A DNA stretch of 33,610 nt from Hyphomicrobiales bacterium. Lineage in GTDB: Bacteria; Pseudomonadota; Alphaproteobacteria; Rhizobiales; Rhizobiaceae. Location: positions 1 to 33,610 of the forward strand of contig QEVK01000032.1 of assembly GCA_003577315.1 (NCBI GenBank), in the 5' to 3' direction. Under the pieces are notes generated by a model. The model saw nothing but the letters and a program-made list of their open reading frames with translations, searched no databases and had not been told where the DNA came from. Position numbers and translations under genes: made by a program. Shown here in pieces: positions 9,030 through 16,758 of this stretch. Each line of letters starts with the position of its first letter. Position 1 is the stretch's first letter.

Positions 9030-9935
9030 GTGGCGCCGTTGCGGAACGCGATCCTGATAGCCGGGCCGACGGCGAGCGGCAAGTCGGCGCTGGCGCTGGC
9101 GCTGGCGCGCGAGACCGACGGCGTCATCGTCAACGCCGATTCCATGCAGGTCTACGGCGTGCTCGACGTGCTGACGGCGCGGCCCGGCGCGGCGGAGCTG
9201 GCGCAGGCCGAGCACCGGCTCTACGGCCACGTCGATCCGCGCGTCGCCCATTCGACCGGCCGCTACATGCGCGAGGTGCGGGCGCTGGCGGCGCAAGACG
9301 CCTTCGCCGGCCGGCCGGCGATCTTCGTCGGCGGCACCGGGCTCTATTTCCGCGCGCTGACGCAAGGGTTGTCGCAGATTCCCGACGTGCCGGACGCCAT
9401 CCGCGAAAAGTGGCGGGCGGCGGCGCGGGAAGAGGGGCCGGCGGCGCTGCATCGCCTGCTTGCCGAGCGCGACCCCGTCGCGGCCGCCGCCATCCGCGCC
9501 ACCGATGCGCAGCGCATCGTGCGGGCGCTGGAGGTGGAGGAGGCGTCGGGCCGCCCGTTGTCGCACTGGCAGGGCATCGCCGGGCCGCCGGTGGTCGATG
9601 GCGCGAGCGCGAGGATGTTCGTCATCGAGCCGGACCGGGCCGAGCTTGCCCGCCGCATCTCCCGCCGCTTCGACGCGATGATGGAAAAGGGCGCGGTCGA
9701 GGAGGCGCGGGCGCTGGAGGCGCTCGATCCCGACCCGGCGCTGCCGGCGATGAAGGCGATCGGCGTGCGCGAGCTTCTTGCCGCCGACCGCGGCGAGATC
9801 GGCATGGCCGAAGCGGCGGAGCGGGCCAAGGCGGCGACGCGCCAGTACGCCAAGCGGCAGATGACGTGGTTCCGCAACCAGTTCGGCCCGCAATGGCGGC
9901 GCATCGCAATGGGCGAGGCGGTTTCGCTGCGCTGA
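9030..9935 (+). CDS. miaA: tRNA dimethylallyltransferase
   Basis: Transfers a dimethylallyl group to A37 of tRNAs that read codons starting with U. The 301-residue product shows the P-loop GPTASGKS (residues 12-19), the DSMQVYG substrate motif, VGGTGLYFRAL, and the late RQYAKRQMTWFRNQ segment typical of MiaA. I chose GTG at 9030 because GGAGG (9021-9025) sits just before it; an in-frame ATG at 9003 would add nine residues and would overlap the serB start. Either way miaA and serB are divergent with almost no space between, so their promoters must lie inside each other's coding regions. Confidence 0.93.
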   Translation: MAPLRNAILIAGPTASGKSALALALARETDGVIVNADSMQVYGVLDVLTARPGAAELAQAEHRLYGHVDPRVAHSTGRYMREVRALAAQDAFAGRPAIFVGGTGLYFRALTQGLSQIPDVPDAIREKWRAAAREEGPAALHRLLAERDPVAAAAIRATDAQRIVRALEVEEASGRPLSHWQGIAGPPVVDGASARMFVIEPDRAELARRISRRFDAMMEKGAVEEARALEALDPDPALPAMKAIGVRELLAADRGEIGMAEAAERAKAATRQYAKRQMTWFRNQFGPQWRRIAMGEAVSLR

Positions 9936-10024
9936 CAACGTTGCCGGTCGGATTCGCCTTCGCGCTCCATCCCGTTGACGAAGCGCGATCCTTGCCGCCC
10001 GCAGGGTCCGTGCCGGCGGGGTGT

Positions 10025-11845
10025 CTATTCGTAGAGGCGGCGCAGCGGGTCGTCGTCGCCGAAGCGGCGGCGCAGGCGTTCTTCCGGCTGGGGCGCGCGC
10101 TTTTCCGGCGGCAGCGGCGGCGGGTCGCCCGCCTGCCGGTGGGGGTCGACCGGCGCGCCGAGGCCGTAGGGCTCGGCGGAAGCGGGGCCGGCCGTGCCGC
10201 GCAGGCTGGCGACGAGGGAATGGATGTCTATCTCCCCGTCCTCCACAGGCTCCTCGCCGGGGTCCTGCCGTGCCGAGCCCGGCAGCAGCGACGGCTCCAG
10301 ATACTCGAACTTCATGCGCATGGTCGTCGCCACGCCCTCGCCGAAGGCGATGGCCTCGCGCTGGCCCATCGACGACAGGAAGGACAGCGTCGAGGCCGAG
10401 GAATCGGCGATGGCCGAGCGGATGATCTCCTGGTCGATCTCGTTGGCGAGCCGCATGGCGAAGACCGTCGAGCACTGCGACAGAACCGTGGGGTCGAGCT
10501 CGCCCGGTCGCTGGGTGACGACGCCGAGATAGCAGCCGTATTTGCGCCCCTCCTTGGCGATGCGCGACAGCGCATGGCGGGTGGGGGCGAAGCCGAGGCG
10601 GGGGTCGGCCGGCATGTAGCGGTGGGCCTCCTCGCACAGCACCAGGAGCTTGAGCCGGCCGTGGCTGTTGACCGCGAGGTCGAAGGCGAGCCGCGCCAGC
10701 ACCGAGCACACCGAATTGACCACCTCGGACGGCAGCACCGACAGGTCGAGGCAGGTGATGGGGCGCCCCTCGTGCGGCACGCGGAAGATGCGGCCGATGG
10801 TCTCGTGGAGGTTGTCGTCGATCAGCCGCGAGGCGAACATGAAGCGATAGGACGGGTCGTTGATCGCCGCGTCGATGCGGATGCGCAGCGCGCGGTAGAA
10901 CGGCCGGTCGTTCTTGGTCTCCAGCATGCCCATGCGCTCGTCGATCAGCCGCAGCACGTCGGCCATGCGATAGGGCACCGGCGTGTCGGCGGTGATGCCG
11001 GCATCGGCCTGCCTGCGCACCACGGTGACGGCGGAATGGTTGCGGTAGCCCTGCCTGGCGAGCGGGATGAGGTCGCGCAGCAGGTCGATCTCCTCGGGGA
11101 CCGGCTCACGGCCGCGATAGAGAACCTCGGCCAGCTCCTCCAGCCGGAACAGCCAGAAGGGCAGCTCGAGCGTCTGGGTGTTGATGCGGATCGAGTGCTC
11201 GGGAAAGGCGACGGAGAACTCGTTGTGCGGGTCGAGGATGAGCACGCGCAGGTCCGGCCGCGCCTCGATCGCCTTGCGCAGCAGCAGCGACACGGCGGTG
11301 GACTTGCCGACGCCCGTGGTGCCGACGACGGCGAAATGGCGGTTCAACGTGTCGTCGATGGAGATGCGCGCGGCGATGGACTCGTCCTGCGAGAGCCGGC
11401 CGATGGTCAGACCGCGGCGGCCGGCGAGGTCGTAGACGGCTTCGAGGTCGCGGGCGCGGATGCGGTGGGCGATGGCGCCGATATAGGGATAGCTGGTGAT
11501 GCCGCGGTCGAACACCGGCCGGCCGCCCTCGGCGTCGCGCACCTCGCCGACCAGCTCGACATGGACGCTGATCGGGTAGAGCTCGTTGTCGTCCCACGAG
11601 ACGGCCGGGGTCTCGATGCGGTAGACGAGGCCGACGGTGCGGATGGTGCCGAGATTGATCGAGATCATGCGCCCGACCGCCCACTGGCCGAGTATCTCGG
11701 CGCGGTCGCCCCCGGCGAAGGCGGTGAGCGTCGCGCGCGCGCCGTCGCACTGGATGACGCGGCCGAGCACCCGCGAGTTCGGCTGCGCGGCGTCGCGGCG
11801 TTCCTGGCTCGTCGTCTCGCCCAGCTCGGCGCGTTCAACGAACAT
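10025..11845 (-). CDS. HerA-like ATP-binding protein (DUF87 family)
   Basis: A 606-residue P-loop ATPase of the HerA/FtsK superfamily. An N-terminal beta-barrel-like region (HAS-barrel type, about residues 20-165) precedes Walker A GTTGVGKS (175-182), a DPHNEF motif (205-210), and Walker B LLVLCEEAH (400-408), followed by KEGRKYG and VTQRPGELD. In archaea HerA works with the nuclease NurA in DNA-end processing; bacterial relatives act as hexameric translocases, sometimes in defence. No NurA-like nuclease or other defence partner is next to this gene, so a housekeeping role is at least as likely. The C-terminal 90 residues are charged and Pro-rich. ATG 11845 follows AAGGGGGTG; a GTG one codon earlier is also possible. 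The gene stands alone. Confidence 0.85.
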   Translation of the reverse strand: MFVERAELGETTSQERRDAAQPNSRVLGRVIQCDGARATLTAFAGGDRAEILGQWAVGRMISINLGTIRTVGLVYRIETPAVSWDDNELYPISVHVELVGEVRDAEGGRPVFDRGITSYPYIGAIAHRIRARDLEAVYDLAGRRGLTIGRLSQDESIAARISIDDTLNRHFAVVGTTGVGKSTAVSLLLRKAIEARPDLRVLILDPHNEFSVAFPEHSIRINTQTLELPFWLFRLEELAEVLYRGREPVPEEIDLLRDLIPLARQGYRNHSAVTVVRRQADAGITADTPVPYRMADVLRLIDERMGMLETKNDRPFYRALRIRIDAAINDPSYRFMFASRLIDDNLHETIGRIFRVPHEGRPITCLDLSVLPSEVVNSVCSVLARLAFDLAVNSHGRLKLLVLCEEAHRYMPADPRLGFAPTRHALSRIAKEGRKYGCYLGVVTQRPGELDPTVLSQCSTVFAMRLANEIDQEIIRSAIADSSASTLSFLSSMGQREAIAFGEGVATTMRMKFEYLEPSLLPGSARQDPGEEPVEDGEIDIHSLVASLRGTAGPASAEPYGLGAPVDPHRQAGDPPPLPPEKRAPQPEERLRRRFGDDDPLRRLYE

Positions 11846-12069
11846 CACTGGCCTTCACCCCCTTATTCCGGTCGGCAACCATAGGCGCTTCCGGTTAAGG
11901 CGACGTGTTTCGCCATAGTTAAGAATGCCTGACGCCGCCGGGCGGGCCGGCCGCCGCCGGACCGGCCCGGAAATTGCTCCTTCCAGGGTCGAGGCCGGCG
12001 GCGGCGGGCAGGGCGGGCGCCCGCTGTGCCGTTTCGGGCCTCGACGCCAGATGCAGAGGAGCGGCGGTC

Positions 12070-13239
12070 GTGCGCGGTGTATCGTTGTCGGACATTCTCG
12101 AACGCGGGCGCAACAATTTCGACCTCGTGCGCCTCGTCGCGGCGGCCTCGGTCATCGTCGGCCATTCCTTCATCATCGTCTCCGGCAGGCTCGACGCCGA
12201 GCCGCTGGCGGGCGTGTCGTCCTTCACGCTCGGCCAGCACGCGGTCAACGTGTTCTTCGTGCTGTCGGGCCTTCTGGTGGCGGCGAGCCTCGAGCGCAGC
12301 CCCGGGCTCGTCGCCTTCATGGCCGGGCGGGCGCTGCGCGTCTTTCCCGGGCTTGCGGTCTGCGTCCTCCTGCTCGGCCTGGCGATGGGGCCGCTGGTGA
12401 CCAGCCTCGATCCGCTGTCCTACCTCGCCTCGCCGCAGACCCTGCACTATCTCGCGGCGACGCTTTCGCTGGCGACCGGGCATGCGTCGCTTCCCGGCGT
12501 GTTCGAGACGCTGCCGGCGGCGGGCTGGGTGGACGTCTCGCTCTGGACGCTGAAATACGAGATGATGTGCTACCTCGCGCTGGCGCTGCTGTCGGCGCTC
12601 GGCCTGTGGGTGCGCCCGAAGCTGCTGTGGGTCGGGTTGGCCGTCCTGATCGGCATTGAAATCGCGCGCCTGTGGCGGCTGCACGTCGACGAGTTCGGCG
12701 TGTTCGATCAGGTGCTGCGTTTCCTGACCTGCTTCTTCGTGGGGGCGGGCGCCTATCGCCTGCGCGACCGGCTGCGCCTGTCGCCCGCGGGCGCGGCGCT
12801 GGCCGTCGCCGCGCTCGCCCTGTCGTGGGGGACGAGGCTGGAGCCGCTGGTGGCCTATGTCGCCATCGGCTATCTGGCGCTGTGCTTCTCGGCGCTGCCG
12901 CTCGGGCCGATGCGGCGGCTGTGCGGCCGCGGCGACCTTTCCTACGGCCTCTACATCTATGGCTGGCCGGTGGGGCAACTCCTGCTTCTGTCCGCGCCCG
13001 GCCTCGGCCCGGTCGGGCTCGCCGGCGCTTCGCTCGCCGTCACGCTGCCGCTTGCCGCCCTGTCGTGGGCGCTGGTCGAGAAGCCGGCGCTGGCGCTGAA
13101 ACGCCGCCTGCGGCCAAAGCCCGCAATGCCCTGCGCCCGCCGTTCCCCTGTCCCGGCGATTTTGCCCGGGGCGGTTTTGCCCGGGGCGGTTTTGCCATTG
13201 ACAGGGGAACGCGACGGCAATTACTGTCCGCGGCCATGA
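12070..13239 (+). CDS. acyltransferase family 3 integral membrane protein
   Basis: A 389-residue polytopic membrane protein with about ten hydrophobic segments. The first helix NNFDLVRLVAAASVIVGHSF carries the Arg and the His of the Acyltransf_3 (OafA/NodX-type) signature, and RGDLSYGLYIYGWPVGQ late in the protein is also typical. These enzymes add acyl groups, often acetyl, to surface polysaccharides or lipids; the substrate is not identifiable here. GTG at 12070 is favoured by GAGGAG about ten bases upstream. The last 35 codons run through a tandem 15-base repeat and the promoter of the downstream ilv leader, giving the odd tail ILPGAVLPGAVLPL; the stop codon overlaps the leader-peptide ATG (ATGA at 13236-13239). 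Confidence 0.85.
   Translation: MRGVSLSDILERGRNNFDLVRLVAAASVIVGHSFIIVSGRLDAEPLAGVSSFTLGQHAVNVFFVLSGLLVAASLERSPGLVAFMAGRALRVFPGLAVCVLLLGLAMGPLVTSLDPLSYLASPQTLHYLAATLSLATGHASLPGVFETLPAAGWVDVSLWTLKYEMMCYLALALLSALGLWVRPKLLWVGLAVLIGIEIARLWRLHVDEFGVFDQVLRFLTCFFVGAGAYRLRDRLRLSPAGAALAVAALALSWGTRLEPLVAYVAIGYLALCFSALPLGPMRRLCGRGDLSYGLYIYGWPVGQLLLLSAPGLGPVGLAGASLAVTLPLAALSWALVEKPALALKRRLRPKPAMPCARRSPVPAILPGAVLPGAVLPLTGERDGNYCPRP
13161..13195 (+). repeat. tandem 15-base repeat, just over two copies
   Basis: The unit TTGCCCGGGGCGGTT occurs twice in succession, followed by a partial third start (TTGCC). It lies inside the 3' end of the acyltransferase gene and directly before the -35 box of the ilv leader promoter. 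It encodes the repeated pentapeptide of the acyltransferase tail. It could be a binding-site array or simple slippage; nothing decides this. Confidence 0.6.
13198..13226 (+). promoter_or_regulatory. probable promoter of the ilv leader and ilvB-ilvN
   Basis: TTGACA (13198-13203), a perfect -35 hexamer, is followed after 16-17 bases by ATTACT/TTACTG (13220-13226) as the likely -10. The start of transcription would then fall at about 13231-13235, at or within a few bases of the leader-peptide ATG at 13236, with no room for a Shine-Dalgarno. It lies inside the upstream acyltransferase gene. Confidence 0.6.
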
Positions 13240-13286
13240 AGACGAGCATTCTCATCGTAGGCAAGCGCATGGGCAGGGCGGCGTAG
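13236..13286 (+). CDS. ilv leader peptide (attenuator)
   Basis: A 16-codon frame encodes MKTSILIVGKRMGRAA and stops at TAG 13284-13286. The run Ile-Leu-Ile-Val (codons ATT CTC ATC GTA, 13248-13259) is exactly what a branched-chain amino acid attenuator needs. It lies 118 bases upstream of ilvB and is followed by paired stems and an intrinsic terminator. Stem GCGCATGGG (13265-13273) pairs perfectly with CCCATGCGC (13304-13312) and encloses the hairpin GGCGGC/GCCGCC (13277-13291). A ribosome stalled on the ILIV codons would cover the left arm of the long stem, a classical attenuation geometry. The leader is probably leaderless or nearly so, as known for the rhizobial trp leader. The regulatory role is inferred, not shown. 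Confidence 0.8.
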   Translation: MKTSILIVGKRMGRAA

Positions 13287-13320
13287 CCGCCGGGCGACGT
13301 CACCCCATGCGCGACAGACA

Positions 13321-13343
13321 GGCTCCCCCCGGGGGCCTTTTTT
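13321..13343 (+). terminator. intrinsic terminator of the ilv attenuator
   Basis: GGCTCCCCCCGGGGGCC (13321-13337) folds into a seven-base-pair stem (one G-T pair) with a three-base loop, followed at once by six T (13338-13343). It lies between the leader peptide and ilvB in the same direction, with no other gene ending here, so it fits a regulated (attenuator) terminator. Confidence 0.85.
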
Positions 13344-13404
13344 ATTGCCTTCGATAACGATACACACCGCAGCGCGATGCGCGAGGAGAGGACGGGACAG
13401 ACCG

Positions 13405-15192
13405 ATGAGCAACGCAGCCAACGAAACCGGCAGGCGCGAGATGACCGGCGCGGAGATGGTGGTTCAGGCGCTGAAGGACAACGGCGTCGAGCACATCTTC
13501 GGCTATCCGGGCGGCGCCGTCCTTCCCATCTATGACGAGCTGTTCCAGCAGGAGGACATCCAGCACGTGCTGGTGCGCCACGAGCAGGGCGCGGGCCACG
13601 CCGCCGAGGGCTATGCCCGCTCGACCGGCAAGGCGGGCGTCCTCCTCGTCACCTCCGGTCCCGGCGCGACCAATGCCGTGACGCCGCTCCAGGACGCGCT
13701 GATGGACTCCATCCCGCTGGTGTGCATCTCCGGCCAGGTGCCGACGACGCTGATCGGCTCCGACGCCTTCCAGGAATGCGACACGGTCGGCATCACGCGG
13801 CCCTGCACCAAGCACAACTGGCTGGTGAAGGACGTCAACGACCTGTCGCGCATCATCCACGAGGCGTTCCACGTCGCCACCACGGGGCGTCCCGGCCCCG
13901 TCGTGGTCGACATCCCCAAGGACGTGCAGTTCGCCAGGGGCATCTACACGCCGCCGCAGCAGGCCCCGCGCCCCTCCTACAACCCCAAGGTCCAGGGCGA
14001 CATGGAGGCGATCCGCCAGGCGGTGGCGCTGATGGCGGGCGCGAAACGGCCGATCATCTATTCGGGCGGCGGCGTGGTCAATTCCGGGCCGGAGGCGAGC
14101 CACCTGCTGCGCGAGCTGGTCGATCTGACCGGCTTTCCCATCACCTCGACGCTGATGGGGCTCGGCGCCTATCCGGCCTCCGGCAGGCACTGGGTCGGCA
14201 TGCTGGGCATGCACGGCACCTACGAGGCCAACATGGCCATGCACGACTGCGACGTGATGGTGTGCCTGGGCGCGCGCTTCGACGACCGCATCACCGGCCG
14301 GCTCGACGCCTTCTCGCCCAATTCCAAGAAGATCCACGTCGACATCGACCCGTCCTCGCTCAACAAGAACGTGCGCGCCGACATCGCCATCCGCGGCGAC
14401 GTCGGCCGGGTGCTGGAGGACATGGTGCGGCTGTGGCGGGCCACCGCCAAGGCCGACAAGGCGGCGCTCAGGCCGTGGTGGGAGACGATCGACCGCTGGC
14501 GCGCGCGCGACTCGCTCGCCTACAAGAACAGCGACGACGTCATCATGCCGCAATACGCGATCCAGCGGCTCTACGAGCTGACCAGGGACCGCGACACCTA
14601 CATCACCACCGAGGTCGGCCAGCACCAGATGTGGGCGGCCCAGCACTACGGCTTCGAGAAGCCGAACCGCTGGATGACCTCCGGCGGCCTCGGCACCATG
14701 GGATACGGCCTGCCGGCCGCGCTCGGCGTGCAGATCGCGCACCCCGGGGCGCTCGTCATCGACATCGCCGGCGACGCCTCGGTGCAGATGACCATGCAGG
14801 AGATGTCGACGGCGGTGCAGTACGAGGCGCCGATCAAGATCTTCATCCTGAACAACCAGTACATGGGCATGGTGCGCCAGTGGCAGCAGCTCTTGCACGG
14901 CAACCGGCTGTCGCACTCCTACACCGAGGCGATGCCGGACTTCGTGCTGATGGCGAAAGCCTTCGGCGCCCACGGCATACGCTGCGAGAAGCCGGGCGAG
15001 CTGGACGACGCCATCCGCGAGATGATCGACGTCAGGAAGCCGGTGCTGTTCGACTGCCGCGTGGCCAATCTCGCCAACTGCTTCCCGATGATCCCGTCGG
15101 GCAAGGCGCACAACGAGATGCTGCTGCCGGACGAGGCCACCGACGAGGCGGTCGCCAACGCCATCGACGCCAAGGGCAGGGAGCTGGTGTGA
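13405..15192 (+). CDS. ilvB: acetolactate synthase large (catalytic) subunit
   Basis: Thiamine-diphosphate enzyme that makes acetolactate or acetohydroxybutyrate, the first common step to valine, leucine and isoleucine. The 595-residue product has the pyrimidine-binding Glu60 (VRHEQGAGHAAEGYAR), a central FAD/DHS-like domain, and the C-terminal ThDP motif GDAS (from about 456) to NN (483-484). Family segments GYPGGAVLPIYDEL and VTSGPGATN are intact. I chose ATG 13405; a frame extension to 13345 runs into the attenuator terminator. Expression is probably controlled by the leader peptide and terminator just upstream. The regulatory subunit gene ilvN follows after 64 bases. Confidence 0.97.
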   Translation: MSNAANETGRREMTGAEMVVQALKDNGVEHIFGYPGGAVLPIYDELFQQEDIQHVLVRHEQGAGHAAEGYARSTGKAGVLLVTSGPGATNAVTPLQDALMDSIPLVCISGQVPTTLIGSDAFQECDTVGITRPCTKHNWLVKDVNDLSRIIHEAFHVATTGRPGPVVVDIPKDVQFARGIYTPPQQAPRPSYNPKVQGDMEAIRQAVALMAGAKRPIIYSGGGVVNSGPEASHLLRELVDLTGFPITSTLMGLGAYPASGRHWVGMLGMHGTYEANMAMHDCDVMVCLGARFDDRITGRLDAFSPNSKKIHVDIDPSSLNKNVRADIAIRGDVGRVLEDMVRLWRATAKADKAALRPWWETIDRWRARDSLAYKNSDDVIMPQYAIQRLYELTRDRDTYITTEVGQHQMWAAQHYGFEKPNRWMTSGGLGTMGYGLPAALGVQIAHPGALVIDIAGDASVQMTMQEMSTAVQYEAPIKIFILNNQYMGMVRQWQQLLHGNRLSHSYTEAMPDFVLMAKAFGAHGIRCEKPGELDDAIREMIDVRKPVLFDCRVANLANCFPMIPSGKAHNEMLLPDEATDEAVANAIDAKGRELV

Positions 15193-15256
15193 GCGGACGG
15201 AAAAATCCGAGTCATTCCAGTATCCTGAGACGGGAACCCGAGAAAGAGATTCATCC

Positions 15257-15835
15257 ATGAACGCCCAGCTTCAACCGACCGGCTCGGCCTATTTCATCGC
15301 CCGCGAGACGCAGAGCGCGGAAAAGCACACGCTGTCCATCCTCGTCGACAACGAGCCGGGCGTGCTTGCCCGCGTCATCGGCCTGTTCTCCGGCCGCGGC
15401 TACAACATCGACAGCCTGACCGTGTCGGAGACCGAGCACGAGGCGCATCTGTCGCGCATCACCATCGTCACGCGCGGCACGCCGCACGTGCTGGAGCAGA
15501 TCAGGCACCAGCTCGAGCGCATCGTGCCGGTCCACCGCGTCAACGACCTGACGGTCATCGCCCGCGCCATGGGGCAGGAGCGGCCGCTGGAGCGCGAGCT
15601 GGCGCTGGTCAAGGTTCGCGGCGAGGGCAACGAGCGCGTCGAGGCGCTGCGGCTGGCCGACGCCTTCCACGCCAAGGTGTCGGACGCCACCACCGAGCAT
15701 TTCATCTTCGAGATCACCGGCAAGACCGCCAAGATCGACCAGTTCATCGCCATCATGCAGCCGCTCGGCCTGATCGAGGTATGCCGCACCGGCGTGGCGG
15801 CGATGAACCGCGGCCCTCAGGGCATGGAAGCGTAA
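15257..15835 (+). CDS. ilvN: acetolactate synthase small (regulatory) subunit
   Basis: A 192-residue regulatory partner of IlvB that confers valine feedback sensitivity. The N-terminal ACT domain (about residues 22-98) begins HTLSILVDNEPGVLARVIGLFSGRGYNIDSL, the classic IlvN/IlvH signature, and the second ACT-like domain (about 110-180) includes ELALVKVRGEGNERVEALRLADAF. AAAGAG about eight bases ahead of the ATG serves as ribosome binding site. It is in the ilvB operon, ending at a strong stem-loop at 15840. Confidence 0.96.
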   Translation: MNAQLQPTGSAYFIARETQSAEKHTLSILVDNEPGVLARVIGLFSGRGYNIDSLTVSETEHEAHLSRITIVTRGTPHVLEQIRHQLERIVPVHRVNDLTVIARAMGQERPLERELALVKVRGEGNERVEALRLADAFHAKVSDATTEHFIFEITGKTAKIDQFIAIMQPLGLIEVCRTGVAAMNRGPQGMEA

Positions 15836-15839
15836 TTTC

Positions 15840-15876
15840 GGATCGCCCCGCGCTCGCCGGCGCGCCGGCGCGATCC
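15840..15876 (+). terminator. stem-loop after ilvN, likely ilvBN terminator
   Basis: GGATCGC (15840-15846) pairs with GCGATCC (15870-15876), and the inner GCCGGCGCGCCGGC palindrome (15856-15869) adds further pairing. The stem begins five bases after the ilvN stop codon. It lacks a T-run, so it may act as a transcript-stabilising or factor-assisted end rather than a classical terminator. Confidence 0.45.
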
Positions 15877-15999
15877 CCGTCCCGCTGCGCGCATGACCGT
15901 TCCCGCAAGGCGGCCCCCGCTTTCCGGGACCATGCGCCTGCCGGGCGGCCCCCGTCTTTCCGCGCGTCGGCGCGGCCCTCACCGGAAGGTTTTATCCCG

Positions 16000-16599
16000 A
16001 TGTCGCTCGACGTCTTCGCGGCGCTGATCCTGTTCGCCTTCGTCACCTCGATCACCCCGGGGCCCAACAACCTGATGCTGATGGCCTCGGGCGTCAATTT
16101 CGGCTTCCGCCGCACCGTTCCGCACATGCTGGGCATCGGCGCCGGCTTCCTGTCGCTGCTGCTCGGCGTCGGCTTCGGCCTCGGCGCGGTGCTGGCCGCC
16201 TTTCCGGCGCTGCACGCGGCGCTGAAGGTCGGCGGCGGCGCCTATCTCCTCTATCTCGCCTGGCGCATCGCCAGGACGCGCTCGATGGGCGAGGGCGGCG
16301 GCAACCCGGCGGCGCGGCCCATGACCTTTCTGGAGGCCGCCGCCTTCCAGTGGGTCAACCCCAAGGCATGGGTGATGGCGGTGACGGCGATGGCCGTCTA
16401 CACCAGCCCGCAGGCGCCGTTCCTGTCGGTGGTGCTGGTCGCCGTCGCCTTCGCGCTGGTCAACGTGCCGAGCGTGTCGACATGGGCCGGCTTCGGCGTG
16501 GCGATGCGCGGCTTCCTCGCAGACCCCGCGCGGATCAAATGGTTCAACATCGTCATGGGGCTTTCGCTGGTGGCGAGCCTGTGGCCGATGCTGCGATAG
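16000..16599 (+). CDS. LysE family translocator
   Basis: A 199-residue inner-membrane exporter of the LysE/RhtB superfamily, which exports amino acids and related compounds. It has about six hydrophobic segments, the TSITPGPNNLMLMASGVNFG motif (residues 15-34) that marks the family, GGGAYLLYLAWRIAR (about 76-90) and FQWVNPKAWVMAV (about 114-126). GGAAGG about ten bases ahead supports ATG 16000 rather than starts further upstream. Its position next to ilvBN invites a role in amino-acid efflux, but the substrate cannot be read from sequence. Confidence 0.93.
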   Translation: MSLDVFAALILFAFVTSITPGPNNLMLMASGVNFGFRRTVPHMLGIGAGFLSLLLGVGFGLGAVLAAFPALHAALKVGGGAYLLYLAWRIARTRSMGEGGGNPAARPMTFLEAAAFQWVNPKAWVMAVTAMAVYTSPQAPFLSVVLVAVAFALVNVPSVSTWAGFGVAMRGFLADPARIKWFNIVMGLSLVASLWPMLR

Positions 16600-16610
16600 G
16601 AATGCCGCCG

Positions 16611-16629
16611 GAAAGCGGGAACCGCTTTC
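16611..16629. repeat. short stem-loop after lysE-family gene, REP-like
   Basis: GAAAGCGG and CCGCTTTC form a perfect eight-base stem with a GAA loop, 12 bases after the LysE-family stop codon. Related words (CCGCTTTCCGGGACCATGCGC) occur on the other side of the same gene at about 15927-15947. Such stem-loops are common dispersed intergenic repeats in Mesorhizobium-type genomes; it may also serve as transcript end. Confidence 0.45.
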
Positions 16630-16758
16630 GGGACCACGACGCGCGAACCGGAAGGACGCGAAGCCCGCCGCTTCCGGGGGAGCCGTTCGAGCGCGACGCG
16701 CGCCAGGTCGCCCGCCCGGCAATCGACGCGGCGGGGCGGAGGTGGTAAACTTCCACTT

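Noticed and set aside
10025..11845. HerA-like ATPase as part of a HerA-based defence system
   Set aside because: No NurA, SIR2, DUF4297 or other effector gene is adjacent; neighbours are core metabolic genes with core composition.
8177..11884. A very long plus-strand open frame (over 1200 codons) opposite serB and the HerA-like gene
   Set aside because: It is the antisense shadow of GC-rich genes; its translation is low-complexity Arg/Ala/Gly and shows no domain, while the minus-strand genes have clear motifs.
13342..15258. Long minus-strand open frame across ilvB
   Set aside because: Antisense shadow of a strongly conserved enzyme gene; the translation is His/Arg/Val-rich without family features.
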